A DNA stretch of 64,000 nt from Arenicola marina (Eukaryota; Annelida; Polychaeta; Arenicolidae). Location of the stretch: the NCBI GenBank assembly GCA_964019135.1, contig OZ025255.1:40392811-40456810 (forward strand). Reading direction: 5' to 3'. Of the stretch, positions 11,691-23,935 are shown piece by piece. Position numbers and translations under genes: made by a program. The notes under the pieces were generated by a model that had not been told where the DNA came from, made no database searches, and was given only the letters and a program-made list of their open reading frames with translations. Positions within the stretch are counted from its first letter, which is position 1. Each line of letters opens with the position of its first letter.

Positions 11691-12491
11691 GGCCGACATG
11701 TCGTGGAATGAACGACGGGATGGAGAGTCATAAAGGGAAAAAGAACGAAACATGATGGCTAACGAACCGAAAACTGATACAGTTTTTTGCGTTCCATGTT
11801 AATGGGTCCGCAAGAGCTTCCACCGTTATGAAAGGATGGGAGGACGATAATGGCAGTCGCTACCCCTTCACCACCCATCAGCCACCACGGTGCTTCCCGC
11901 GGTACGTCAGGGGACCACTCCCGCCCTCAGCGTCACCCCCACCCCCACCCCCACCCTCCACCATGTTCCCCTGGGTACGCCAGCAGACTACCTCCCCCCT
12001 CAGCCTCCCACACACTCCTATTGTAAGAGACGAAGTTGATGGGGCATTCACATCGCTCCCGGGCCCCCATGGGGAGAATATTCTGCTTATTATACTGCTT
12101 CTCCGCCGCTAACCCGGTGTAAGGCTTAACCGTGCAACAGTCACAGCCCCGAGGAAATAATTACTGAATCTTTCATACCCAGTAAGGAAATTCTCAAATT
12201 ATTCTTTACGTGAATTTATATCAATTTTAAAGCTTGGCTAATATTGCTTCATGTCTATAGAAACACACGGGTGATGGGCGACCGATTTTATATCTTTTCA
12301 CGATTGATTCTAGCGGCAACGTGTCTGTGTGTGTCAGTAATGGGTTGCAACGGCTCTAATTAGCCATGTCGCTCGTCAACTTTATATATGTACTGTACCT
12401 GCAAACAGACGACCTGAAAAATTATGGTAATGTTACGTGTGCTCTGCGCTATATTTATGGAAAGTTCAAAAGTTTAATTGACATCTACGGG
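11691..12491. other. unique DNA with a short CCCACC-rich stretch
   Basis: Around 11936-11960 there is a short CACCCCCACCC simple repeat. The open frame over 11828-12112 has no recognisable protein similarity. Nothing else is supported. Confidence 0.5.
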
Positions 12492-12871
12492 TTAAAGCAA
12501 TATACTGACATGCGCCATGTTAGATTTTTTATATCTTAGAATCAAGACTAAAAGTATCTCAAAAATTATCATGCATATGTTTTATATCTCGTTGAGTCTG
12601 TGAAACAAACATTTCAACATAGAACTGCGCGGTTTATTTTTATCGCGCGCGGACGTGATAGCGAGCCGCGGTCGACATCACACACAAAATACCGAACGGC
12701 GAACAGGCGCGCAAGGATATAAAGCCGGCCACCAACTTCTGCTCCGGTGACCAAATTGCTTCTCTCCTGATAGCCCACAGGCTTTCAGGATTTATATACA
12801 AGACAGAATGTACTTATTTGACATGGAGAAGAGGTTGGTAATACAAAAAATTACGGAATATATTGCTTTAA
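12492..12871. mobile_element. MITE, copy 2 (TTAA-ended, 380 bp)
   Basis: Same element as 7826-8206: starts TTAAAGCAATATACT, ends GGAATATATTGCTTTAA, same orientation, with scattered substitutions and small indels. The outer flanks differ between the two copies, so this is a dispersed transposon and not a segmental duplication. Confidence 0.78.
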
Positions 12872-13036
12872 GGGCAAAATGCCAAAAAAATTGCCTCTTT
12901 TAGAGATCACATCTCAAGGGATTTGTAGTGATATGTAAATTTTATTTATTCATTTACCAAGAGTTATTTAAATGTACATGTACTGAAATGTCTATGACAA
13001 TAAAGATTTTATAAAAAAAAAAAAAAAAAAAAAATC
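12872..13036 (+). other. possible retroposed 3' end with poly(A)
   Basis: An AT-rich stretch carries an AATAAA at about 12999, followed about 15 bp later by a run of some 20 A. This looks like the 3' end of a polyadenylated transcript copied into the genome (retropseudogene or LINE/SINE tail). No coding part and no clear target-site duplication is seen, so the call is tentative. Confidence 0.4.
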
Positions 13037-13560
13037 CCTGTCGCTAGTGGCACTCCCGATTCCTCCTCACTCGTTCACTGTAATTCCCTTTGCGCGCGTC
13101 CGTGATTAGCACGATGATCAGCGCCCCTGGCGGATGGTGGAGACACGGCTTTATTATTTATATATTGCGTTAGTATGATGAAGGCGAGATGTCTTTCTCT
13201 GCCGTACGTTGCCATGGCGCTGACGGCGGAGCTGAAGCCCAAGCCTCTTAATTAACTTGATTCAGCTAATGACGCTAATGAATGAATGGCTTCATTCCTA
13301 GGCTGGGAACCGGCCTAGAGCTGCTCGCAGCATACTAGGCCGATAACTAGTAATTTTTAAGCCTCCGTGATTGGTCGAGCGCCAGTGGTCGTGCAGATGC
13401 TATGGCAAGCCAAAATGAATTTTCATATCTTCAAGAAATTAACCGTAAAATTGTTGTATACATGTCTTTACATGAGTTGGATATATGTCCTATTATTTAA
13501 AAACATATTACAATGTGAAGTAAATTGGATAATAATTTGGATTTCACGTAGCATAGAGAA
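13037..13560. other. unique DNA
   Basis: No gene recognised. An imperfect CTCF-like core (GCGCCCCTGGCGG on this strand) lies near 13121-13133 and an inverted CCAAT box (ATTGG) near 13371. Confidence 0.4.
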
Positions 13561-13760
13561 AAGGGGGGGTCTAAACAAAACTGCAACCGGGGGGGGGGGG
13601 TCACGCCGCCTCAGATAACGTTCCTTCTTAAATGGGGGGGGGGGGGGGGGTCCACGCCTCAGATGCCCTAAATTGCATTGAAGGATTGCATTCGTCCTCA
13701 AAAACAAAACGGGGGGGGGATCCGGAACCCCTGGACCCCCCTGGATCCGCCGCTGCCAAG
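13561..13760. repeat. G-run rich dispersed repeat
   Basis: Several runs of 7 to 18 G are separated by short phrases such as TCACGCCGCCTCAGATAACG and a degraded second copy (TCCACGCCTCAGATGCC). The right end reads CCCCTGGATCCGCCGCTG; a related ATTCCTGGATCCGCTC lies at about 18341. This suggests a dispersed, non-coding repeat family. Confidence 0.5.
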
Positions 13761-16700
13761 GTATCTGTGGGGAGAGTGAGAGGGGGGAGGGGGTATGCCA
13801 GCAGCGGCTGAAGATCAATCTATTGAGTGCGCGGAGATCTTCCGGAAAAGGTAAATAACAAAATACACGTTGAGGAAGATATATTTTATCAGCGTATTGA
13901 TGGAGCCAGAGGGATGCCAACCATAGCTGGGCGTGAGTTCTAAGCCTATTAGGAGGCACGAGCATATAGATGTTTAGAAGCGGATTTTTGCCGCTTATCA
14001 TGTATGCAGGTCTACTTCGCGCAAATCCATTCTAAATCACTCCCGGTTATGCCATGTAACCAGCACCAGTGGGTATTGCGCAACGCATCGTATCCGCCGC
14101 GGTATATATAACCCTACCGTATATATACGTAATTACACTTACTTGGGTAGTCGTGAGGCGCCGAGGGCTCATCGCCCCGAACCCCCATCTTCCACCTCAG
14201 AACGGGGGACGCCTCCCTATCCTCTCTTTAACGTCTTTTATATTCCTTTCGCTCTAGAGTTGTATGGTCCGTCAAGCAACACCCTTTCCGATATGGAGAC
14301 TCCGCCAAGCAAGACGAACGCACGATGACTGCAACAGCCCAAAGCGATCCTACATATTTGTTCCGCGTCACACCAATAGAAGTATAATTCCTTTTCCACG
14401 CAGCAGAAGGCCCCTACCTACTACCTAATACCACAACAACGCTATCGTCTTCTCTACGATTGCGTTTCTTCTCCAAATAACGAATGATTTTAATCCCGAC
14501 GGCGCTAAATTTCTCCCTCACTGGGACAGAACCAAATACGGGATGCTGCTGTTTTCCAAGATGGCCGGTGTCTGCGGCTTCCGTTGCAGGCTGCTGGTGC
14601 GATGGCGGGCTGCAGTCGCAGACGCTGTGACGGTGACGTTCCTGCCCACGCACGTAGGCACCAAGCCCTCCCGCCCTGCCGCCGGCCTCCAGACCCCTGC
14701 CCACTCCACCGCCCTTGCCGCCGGCCTCCAGTTCTTTGCCCCTTCCACCGCCCTGCAGTCTCCCACCCGTGCCGGCCGTCCGCCGTAAACAGGGGAAGGG
14801 GGAGGGGGAGGGGGAGGGGGGGGGGGGAGGCAGCTAGGCGCCTAGCCGCTGCTACACACGAGCCTGCGTCGTCATCAATGAAGAAGAGAAGCGCTGCCGC
14901 AAAATATTGATTTCTCGTGTACATATGCCGTGAACATGGTGAATGGAGCCAACTCGTGTCTCAGCACCGCTCGGGTCGTGTTAGCAGCAGACATGACATT
15001 GTATTCCGGCAAATGCGTCACAGTCACATTAGTTGGTAATTTATGGCAGTGGTGAATTAGTGGCACATACGTTACTCCACCTAATTCGAAGGAGAGTAGC
15101 GAGATAGTTATGTCAACATGAACAGATTCGCAGAATATGATTCCACCATTCAACAACAAAAATACCCCCAAAAACCCTCAAAATCTCTTTTGTGAAACTA
15201 GAAGTTTCGTTTATGCCGGTATATATAAATTTTAATGCACATTAAAAACAAATAATCGCGCTTGTTGACTTTTAGATTATCTGGCTGGATCTACAAATAT
15301 CCGAAAATATTGCATGCAAAACTTTTATTTGAGTGGCTTGTTAGACGCATGCACATACGAAACAGAATCGTCCGTCCAATAATAACAAATCTACGACAAA
15401 TCGATATCAAAAAAATTACATGAGCAGTTTGGGACGAGGCGGACAATACAGACCATTTAAAGTGTTGGTGATGAACGTATTAAAGTTCCCTCCTACCAAA
15501 GGGTTTTTGGGGTTTTGTTTATCATCTTTTTTTGCCCATATTTATAATTATAATTTTATGGCAGGACATAGTTTTGTAAAGGGTGGTTGATGATCTTTCA
15601 TTTTTGCCCAGTATATAGTTTATTAGTAAATTTGTTCGAAGTATTTTATAAACAACTTTATAGTTTATTTGGCTTTTTAGTACATATCATTTTATTTTTA
15701 TTTTTATCGAACACTTTTTTTTATAAGATAAGTTAAACTGAAGACGAGCGTAACGAATTATGAGCTGTTTGTTGCACATAGGGCTGAACCTCAGAGGTAT
15801 TTTACGCTCGCTGCAGACACGGCCTTGACCCCGATGTCATTGGTGATCAACATGTTCAGTGGTCGCCAGCCGCGTAGAACCCTCACCCTGTTTACAGAAT
15901 CTGATTGTGTTCAAATGTCAACGTAATGGGAGTTCTATTTACCACGGTTTTATGCGCCCAAGGTTCGTGTCTGTGGGTACTGTTCACACTTTGTTAGAAC
16001 CGAGTTAGATAAGAAGTTTTTGCAACGTTAAAACGTATTTATGGGGGCTAGGCGATCATCGGTCATCATTGCACGATCGGTTTTTAGTCCTACATTGTAT
16101 ATGAACCAATCGGGGACTAGCTCTTCCCGTTTCCGGTCAGAGTCAGAACAAGGAGAGCGTTTTTGTTTTCCTGTTTCATTTCAATCTGTAATAATCAGTG
16201 TTTTTCTTTTTCCCACCCACCATCCCTGTAATCTATGTAATCTGCTTGTTGATGTGTATCTTGTCTGTTGCCTTTGGCTTGCCGCTATGTTGTGCGTGGC
16301 CTTCTGAAGCCCACCTTTGATGAGGTCAATTTAATTTTTAAACGTCGATAAACATTTTATTCGCCTTTCCTACCATACATGCTTGTAATTCTTTCCCCGA
16401 TGCAAATAGCTTCGGTCCTGTTGTATTCCAACACACGACACATAAATGTATTTATTCTCGTACTCATTTGGCTGTGGCCCCGCTGAGACATCATGCCCGG
16501 GATCAACCCATCCCGTACTCTGTGACTCGCTATTTCTTAAAACTAAGAAGTTTAGCTTCTCAGGGTGAACGTTACTGAGGTTCGTGTGAGAAGTGCACGT
16601 TACACTGTGTGTCTTACCAGATGGGTTTACCTCAGCACAAATCTCCTTTCGTCTTATCCTCGCCCAAAGGCTGGGACAGTCAGGATATATGCATATCTTG

Positions 16701-17030
16701 TCCTGAGATAAACCCATCTCGAACTCGAACCGCAAGCAGTACGGCAGGGACGATTCCGGAGGGGGGGGGGGGGTTACGGGAGACCGGACACCCCCTACCT
16801 TGAGAAAAATGCCCTTTTTCACTGCAAAATATAGGCCATCTGAGGCGTGTATCCTCTCCCGCTTTTGAGCCCCCGCCCCCCCCCCCCCCCCATCCCACCA
16901 GGTCCTACACAAATGGCGGATCCCCCTCTTTAATTAAGACGAAGTAATGCATTATCGGTCGAATGCCTTAAGATATCGACTTCAAAATTCACAAAACATG
17001 CGGAATGCCCATCGTCAGGCTACGTTTGTA
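13761..17030. other. unique intergenic DNA with G/C homopolymer runs
   Basis: Homopolymer-rich spots lie at 14795-14828 (GGGGGA repeats), 16756-16773 (G run) and 16873-16891 (C run). Two short imperfect relatives of the later GGGATGGGTTTATCC-type minisatellite monomer occur near 16499-16520 and 16618-16720. The AT-rich part 15180-15760 has nothing recognisable. No exon is supported. Confidence 0.5.
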
Positions 17031-17260
17031 GATGGTCATGTAGGTCAAAGGTCAAGGTGATAGGGATTGTCCAAAATTCGCTTAACCTATTTCTCCATGA
17101 ACGCATTAATAGTTTTGCGCGGCTGACCATTATGATCAAGTTCCCGAATCCAAGGTCACGGTCACAGCAAAGTTAAGGTTACAGCAAGGTCAAGGTCATT
17201 AAACATATTTTCCCGCGTATCTCCGTCAATATGAGGTATAGAGATCCGCTGTTTGCTTGA
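17030..17260. promoter_or_regulatory. AGGTCA-rich stretch with a perfect DR1
   Basis: Positions 17042-17054 read AGGTCAAAGGTCA, a direct repeat of the nuclear-receptor half site with a one-base spacer (DR1). TCAAGGTCA near 17190 is an exact NR5A/ERR extended half site, and further AGGTCA-like motifs lie at about 17150-17200. Dispersed repeats rich in this motif are common in invertebrate genomes, so it may be only a repeat and not an enhancer. Confidence 0.35.
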
Positions 17261-18728
17261 GCCTATTCTTCAGAGAGAGGCGGAAACGGATTGTAAAACA
17301 AATCGCTGTGACTACATCGCCAATCGTAACGCATGGCCTTCAAATTCTACCTAAATGATCTAAACAATCTAAACGATCTAAATTCATAGTTTTCGATATA
17401 TTCATCTTTAAATTTAAGCGTGATTTGTCTTCGAGCTGTCATTATCAAGATATGTCAACCAGCAGATCATCATGTCTTAGAAATGTTCAATGTAACTAGA
17501 GTATTATCCCTAGTGTATCGGGAAGTGTGTGCACTCGCTTACATGCAAGTATCTGGTTGGCCGACAAGGCTACAATGGCAAAAAAATGGAGCCGCCTTGA
17601 CGCGACATTCGTTCATCGGATCAATTAGAGACCCTATATTCACCCATTACAACTAAATGGACCACTCAGAAACGGTATACCCTTTCCGGTGAGAACGGGC
17701 CAGTTGTCGCATTCGGGAGCTCCAGGAAAATTGTTTTGAGGATGCCCAAAATAATTTTCGATCTCACCGAATGTCCTTGCGAACTGCCCACCTAGAACCC
17801 ACGTACAACCCAAAACGAATATCAAGAATGTTATTCCTGAAACTTTCGGAACCCCATGCTTTTCAGTGTTACAGGGCCATAAGCTGAATAAATCGAAAAC
17901 TATGATTCTGCGAAGTAATAAATAATATAACAAAGATACCACAACATTTCCTTATGATCGTAAACTTACACAAACTCGACCTAACCATTTAACAAAACGA
18001 TCGTTAGGTAGAATTTGAAGGCGACACATTGCAATTGACGGACGTGTCGATGTGAGCGAATTCCGCTGAAATAACTGTCTCGCTAGATCAAAGAAATGTA
18101 TCACAACGGAGTGTTTTGTATATATTTCTTTTTCCTCCCCTTCAATTTTTATGTTTGTGGCAGAAATGTTTTTCACGTTTGTGATGTACGTGAATTTTTG
18201 TTATGTTTGTGATCAGACATTTCTTAGGTTTGTGAGTGAATCATTTATACGTTTGTGACAGATTAGTTTGTACGTTTGTGGTCGTTTTTACGTTTGTGAA
18301 AATGTTTATGTTTGCGCTTTCCATATTCCCCCCATTTCAAATTCCTGGATCCGCTCTTGCATGGGGTGATTACAGTGTAAATGTAATCGCTTTCTATTAC
18401 GATTACTTGGAAAGGTCATGATTACGATTACAAGAAACAAGAAAGTATTTAATTACCATTACTTTGAATATAATCATGGTTACAATGATGATTACTTTAT
18501 ATGGGCTTAGACTAGTGAACATGCACCCATTTGGCGAGAACGATTGAATGATACAAGCAGATATGGCTGTGGTCCACAAGCATATCGTCTTCGGTTCATG
18601 TACGGGATAAGCTCAGCAAGAGAAATCTTTGTCTCAGAACGAGGCACATTTATCTCAGCAGAAGACATATTCATCGCAGAGTGCGGGATTGGTTTATCCC
18701 CGACCAGATATCCGCCTGGCCACAACCA
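17261..18728. other. unique intergenic DNA with a degenerate ACGTTTGTGA repeat
   Basis: Around 18172-18315 the phrase TACGTTTGTGA recurs about eight times with variable spacing. Monomer-like relatives of the following array appear near 18690. No gene is recognised. Confidence 0.5.
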
Positions 18729-19249
18729 CGTACTCGTGGGACGTCACAGGGCCACAGTCATTTGACTTAGGAATAGGTTTATCCCGAACCTGACGTCACA
18801 GGGCCACAGTCAATTGACTTAGGGATAGGTTTATCCCGAACCTGACGTCACAGGGCCACAGTCAATTGACTTAGGGATAGGTTTATCCCGAACCTGACGT
18901 CACAGGGCCACAGTCAATTGACTTAGGGATAGGTTTATCCCGAACCTGACGTCACAACGGACGACAGACAATTGACTTAGGGATAGGTTTATCCCGAACC
19001 TGACGTCACAACGGACCAGAGACAATTGACTTAGGGTTAGGTTTATCCCGAACCTGACGTCACAACGGACCAGAGACAATTGACTTAGGGTTAGGTTTAT
19101 CCCGAACCTGACGTCACAACGGACCAGAGACAATTGACTTAGGGATAGGTTTATCCCGAACCTGACGTCCCAACGGACCACAGACAATTGACTTAGGGAT
19201 AGGTTTATCCCGGACCTGACGTCACAACGGACCACAGACAAGTGACTTA
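18729..19249. repeat. 52-54 bp minisatellite carrying CRE palindromes
   Basis: About nine units contain GGGATAGGTTTATCCC (a 6-bp stem hairpin) followed by CCTGACGTCAC. The eight-base palindrome TGACGTCA, the full cAMP response element, is perfect in eight units (near 18791, 18843, 18895, 18948, 19001, 19055, 19109, 19218) and altered in one (TGACGTCC, near 19163). The unit changes from 52 to 54 bp midway (AGGGCCACAG to AACGGACCAG). Confidence 0.88.
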
Positions 19250-19681
19250 GGGCGTGTTCAATTTATCTGAAACCGACAGGGAACCGAAACCGTTTTTGAA
19301 ACCGGTTTCAACGGTTTGCCCACCTCAAGGGGAACGCATAGTTCCATTTGTTTACAGTTTCACCATGTATATGGACAAAGGCCATGTGCTTATGAAGTTA
19401 TGCTAGCATACACACATATGCTCTCTGTTTCATTTTCTGCCCGCGATTGGACTGTCCATTAATAAATTAGTATCATACTTTTGTCCAGAATTCTCTATTC
19501 ATTACATTTATGATTAAGTATGGTGTATGTGTTTATTGAACTGACAGTTCCGCGGAACCAAACCCGTCAAACCAGCTCTCTTGATAGTTTTACGGTTTCG
19601 AGCAAGCTGGTTTCGGTTCTTCTCCTGTCGAACAGTTAGTTCGGCAAACCGGTTTTGGTTTCATGTGAATCGAACACGCCC
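19250..19681. mobile_element. Harbinger-like MITE inserted into the CRE minisatellite
   Basis: The 432-bp element starts GGGCGTGTTCAATT and ends AATCGAACACGCCC, terminal inverted repeats of about 14 bp with one mismatch. It is flanked by the 3-bp duplication TTA at 19247-19249 and 19682-19684, the target-site pattern of PIF/Harbinger transposons. Removing the element rejoins GACTTA with GGGATTGG, the expected minisatellite unit (GACTTAGGGATAGG), which confirms the insertion. It has no coding capacity. Subterminal AACCGAAACC and CGGTTTTGGTTTC phrases extend an imperfect inverted structure. Confidence 0.82.
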
Positions 19682-19730
19682 TTAGGGATTGGATTCTCCC
19701 AGGCCAGATACCAATATGGGCAACCAGCCA

Positions 19731-22700
19731 AGTGAGTGCGGGATGCGTGTATACCAGCCAAGTGAGTGCGGGATGCGTGTATACCAGCCAAGTGAGCGCG
19801 GGATGGGTTTTTACCAGCCAAGTGAGTGCGGGGTGGGTTTATACCAGCCAAGTGAGTGCGGGATGGTTTTATACCAGCCAAGTGAGTGCGGGATGGGTTT
19901 ATACCAGCCAAGTGAGTGCGGGATGGGTTTATACCAGCCAAGTGAGTGCGGGATGGGTTTTTACCAGCCAAGTGAGTGCGGGTGGGGTTTATACAAGCCA
20001 AGTGAGTGCGGGGTGGGTTTATACCAGCCAAGTGAGGGCGGGATGGGTTTATACCAGCCAAGTGAGTGCGGGATGGGTTTATACCAGCCAAGTGAGTGCG
20101 GGATGGGTTTATACCAGCCAAGTGAGTGCGGGGTGGGTTTATACCTGCCAAGTGAGTGCGGGATGGGTTTATATAAGCCAAGTGAGTGCGGGATGGGTTT
20201 ATACCAGCCAAGTGAGTGCGGGAGGGTTTATACCAGCCAAGTAAGTGCGGGATGGGTTTTTACCAGCCAAGTGAGTGCGGGAGGGGTTTATACCAGCCAA
20301 GTGAGTGCGGGAGGGGTTTATACCAGCCAAGTGAGTGCGGGATGGTTTTATACCAGCCAAGTGAGTGCGGGATGGGTTTATACCAGCCAAGTGAGTGCGG
20401 GATGGATTTATACCAGCCAAGTGAGTGCGGGATGGGTTTTTACCAGCCAAGTGAGTGCGGGATGGGTTTATACCAGCCAAGTGAGTGCGGGATGGGTTTA
20501 TACCAGCCAAGTGAGTGCGGGATGGGTTTATACCAGCCAAGTGAGTGCGGGATGGGTTTATACCAGCCAAGTGAGTGCGGGGTGGGTTTATACCTGCCAA
20601 GTGAGTGCGGGATGGGTTTATATAAGCCAAGTGAGTGCGGGATGGGTTTATACCAGCCAAGTGAGTGCGGGATGGGTTTGTACCAGCCAAGTAAGTGCGG
20701 GATGGGTTTTTACCAGCCAAGTGAGTGCGGGAGGGGTTTATACCAGCCAAGTGAGTGCGGGATGGGTTAATGCCAGCCAAGTGAATGCGGGATGGGTTTA
20801 TACCAGCCAAGTGAGTGCGGGATGGGGTTATACCAGCCAAGTGAGTGCGGGGTGGGGTTTATACAAGCCAAGTGAGTGCGGGGTGGGTTTATACCAGCCA
20901 AGTGAGTGCGGGATGGGTTTATACCAGCCAAGTGAGTGCGGGGTGGGTTTATACCAGCCAAGTGAGTGCAGGGTGGGGTTTATACAAAAAAAAGTGAGTG
21001 CGGGATGGGTTTATACCAGCCAAGTGAGTGCGGGATGGGTTTATACCAGCCAAGTGAGTGCGGGATGGGTTTTTACCAGCCAAGTGAGTGCGGGAGGGGT
21101 TTATACCAGCCAAGTGAGTGCGGGATGGGTTTATGCCAGCCAAGTGAGTGCGGGGTGGGTTTATACCAGCCAAGTGAGTGCGGGATGGGTTTATACCAGC
21201 CAAGTGAGTGCGGGATGGGTTTATACCAGCCAAGTGAGTGCGGGATGGGTTTATACCAGCCAAGTGAGTGCGGGGTGGGTTTATACCTGCCAAGTGAGTG
21301 CGGGATGGGTTTATATAAGCCAAGTGAGTGCGGGATGGGTTTATACCAGCCAAGTGAGTGCGGGATGGGTTTATACCAGCCAAGTAAGTGCGGGATGGGT
21401 TTTTACCAGCCAAGTGAGTGCGGGAGGGGTTTATACCAGCCAAGTGAGTGCGGGATGGGTTTATACCAGCCAAGTGAGTGCGGGAGGGGTTTATACCAGC
21501 CAAGTGAGTGCGGGATGGTTTTATACCAGCCAAGTGAGTGCGGGATGGGTTTATACCAGCCAAGTGAGTGCGGGATGGATTTATACCAGCCAAGTGAGTG
21601 CGGGATGGGTTTTTACCAGCCAAGTGAGTGCGGGTGGGGTTTATACAAGCCAAGTGAGTGCGGGATGGGTTTATACCAGCCAAGTGAGTGCGGGATGGGT
21701 TTATACCAGCCAAGTGAGTGCGGGATGGGTTTATACCAGCCAAGTGAGTGCGGGATGGGTTTATACGAGCCAAGTGAGTGCGGGGTGGGTTTATACCTGC
21801 CAAGTGAGTGCGGGATGGGTTTATATAAGCCAAGTGAGTGCGGGATGGGTTTATACCAGCCAAGTGAGTGCGGGATGGGTTTATACCAGCCAAGTAAGTG
21901 CGGGATGGGTTTTTACCAGCCAAGTGAGTGCGGGAGGGGTTTATACCAGCCAAGTGAGTGCGGGATGGGTTAATGCCAGCCAAGTGAGTGCGGGATGGGT
22001 TTATACCAGCCAAGTGAGTGCGGGATGGGGTTATACCAGCCAAGTGAGTGCGGGGTGGGGTTTATACAAGCCAAGTGAGTGCGGGGTGGGTTTATACCAG
22101 CCAAGTGAGTGCGGGATGGGTTTATACCGGCCAAGTGAGTGCGGGATGGGTTTATACCAGCCAAGTGAGTGCGGGGTGGGGTTTATACAAAAAAAAGTGA
22201 GTGCGGGATGGGTTTATACCAGCCAAGTGAGTGCGGGATGGGTTTATACCAGCCAAGTGAGTGCGAGATGGGTTTTTACCAGCCAAGTGAGTGCGGGAGG
22301 GGTTTATACCAGCCAAGTGAGTGCGGGATGGGTTTATGCCAGCCAAGTGAGTGCGGGGTGGGTTTATACCAGCCAAGTGAGTGCGGGATGGGTTTATACC
22401 AGCCAAGTGAGTGCGGGATGGGTTTATACCAGCCAAGTGAGTGCGGGATGGGTTTATACCAGCCAAGTGAGTGCGGGGTGGGTTTATACCTGCCAAGTGA
22501 GTGCGGGATGGGTTTATATAAGCCAAGTGAGTGCGGGATGGGTTTATACCAGCCAAGTGAGTGCGGGATGGGTTTATACCAGCCAAGTGAGTGCGGGATG
22601 GGTTTATACCAGCCAAGTGAGTGCGGGATGGGTTTTTACCAGCCAAGTGAGTGCGGGAGGGGTTTATACCAGCCAAGTCAGTGCGGGATGGGTTTATGCC

Positions 22701-23700
22701 AGCCAAGTGAGTGCGGGGTGGGGTTTATACAAGCCAAGTGAGTGCGGGGTGGGTTTATACCAGCCAAGTGAGTGCGGGGTGGGTTTATACCATCCAAGTG
22801 AGTGCGGGAGGGGTTTATACCAGCCAAGTGAGTGCGGGAGGGGTTTATACCAGCCAAGTGAGTGCGGGGTGGGGTTTATACAACCCAAGTGAGTGCGGCT
22901 TGGGTTTATACCAGTCAAGTGAGTGCGGGATGGGTTTATACCAGCCAAGTGAGTGCGGGATGGGTTTATACCAGCCAAGTGAGTACGGGATGGGTTTTTA
23001 CCAGCCAAGTGAGTGCGGGAGGGGTTTATACCAGCCAAGTGAGTGCGGGATGGGTTTATACCAGACAAGTGAGTGCGGGGTGGGGTTTATACAAGCCAAG
23101 TGAGTGCGGCTTGGGTTTATACCAGCCAAGTGAGTGCGGGATGGGTTTATACCAGCCAAGTGAGTGCGGGATGGGTTTATACCAGCCAAGTGAGTGCGGG
23201 ATGGGTTTTTACCAGCCAAGTGAGTGCGGGAGGGGTTTATACCAGCCAAGTGAGTGCGGGGTGGGGTTTATACAAGCCAAGTGAGTGCGGCTTGGGTTTA
23301 TACCAGCCAAGTGAGTGCGGGATGGGTTTATACCAGCCAAGTGAGTGCGGGATGGGTTTATACCAGCCAAGTGAGTGCGGGATGGGTTTTTACCAGCCAA
23401 ATGAGTGCGGGAGGGGTTTATACCAGCCAAGTGAGTGCGGGGTGGGTTTATACCAGCCAAGTGAGTGCGGGGTGGGTTTATACCAGCCAAGTGAGTGCGG
23501 GGTGGGTTTATACCAGCCAAGTGAGTGCGGGAGGGGTTTATACCAGCCAAGTGAGTGCGGGATAGGTTTATACCAGCCAAGTGAGTGCGGGGTGGGGTTT
23601 ATACAAGCCAAGTGAGTGCGGCTTGGGTTTATACCAGCCAAGTGAGTGCGGGATGGGTTTATACCAGCCAAGTGTGTGCGGAATGGATTCATACCAGCAA
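19731..23700. repeat. 30-bp minisatellite, about 132 copies, with 1.2-kb higher-order repeat
   Basis: The unit ATACCAGCCAAGTGAGTGCG plus GGATGGGTTT is 30 bp, so every frame repeats every ten codons and stays open where no stop falls in the unit; the long open frames on both strands are artefacts. Marker variants (TATACAAAAAAAAGTGAG at about 20981 and 22184, ATACCTGCC, ATATAAGCC) recur at about 1.2-kb spacing, showing duplication of blocks of roughly 40 units. Every unit carries AAGTGAGT, which resembles a splice donor. Confidence 0.94.
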
Positions 23701-23759
23701 AGTTTATATTCCGGACCAGATAGCGCTATGGGTTGCTAGTGGTTACTGTGTTTTTAAAG

Positions 23760-23935
23760 TTTTTAAAGACCCAGACACAGCTAGGTGGGGTTCGAACCTG
23801 CGCTCTACCTGTTGGCTGTAGTCGAGAGCGTTCTCAGTGGAGGATCACCCCGTTAGCTGACGGCTTAACTGAAGTGGTAGAGTGGCTGACTTGTGAGTTC
23901 GACTCCCGCTGGGAACCAAATCGGCCCCCGCTGTT
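23760..23935. repeat. tRNA-derived SINE remnants
   Basis: Two pieces look tRNA-like. On the minus strand near 23789-23800 the phrase GGTTCGAACCCCACC has a perfect B-box core. On the plus strand AGTGGTAGAGTGGCTGA (A-box-like, near 23874) is followed by GAGTTCGACTCCC (B-box-like). Neither folds into a complete tRNA by eye, so they are taken as SINE heads and not tRNA genes. Confidence 0.4.

Noticed and set aside
19636-23692. Long plus- and minus-strand frames (for example a 1067-codon frame) with ten-residue periodicity
   Set aside because: The 30-bp unit is divisible by three, so any stop-free frame stays open. Frames on both strands overlap and none has non-repeat coding flanks.
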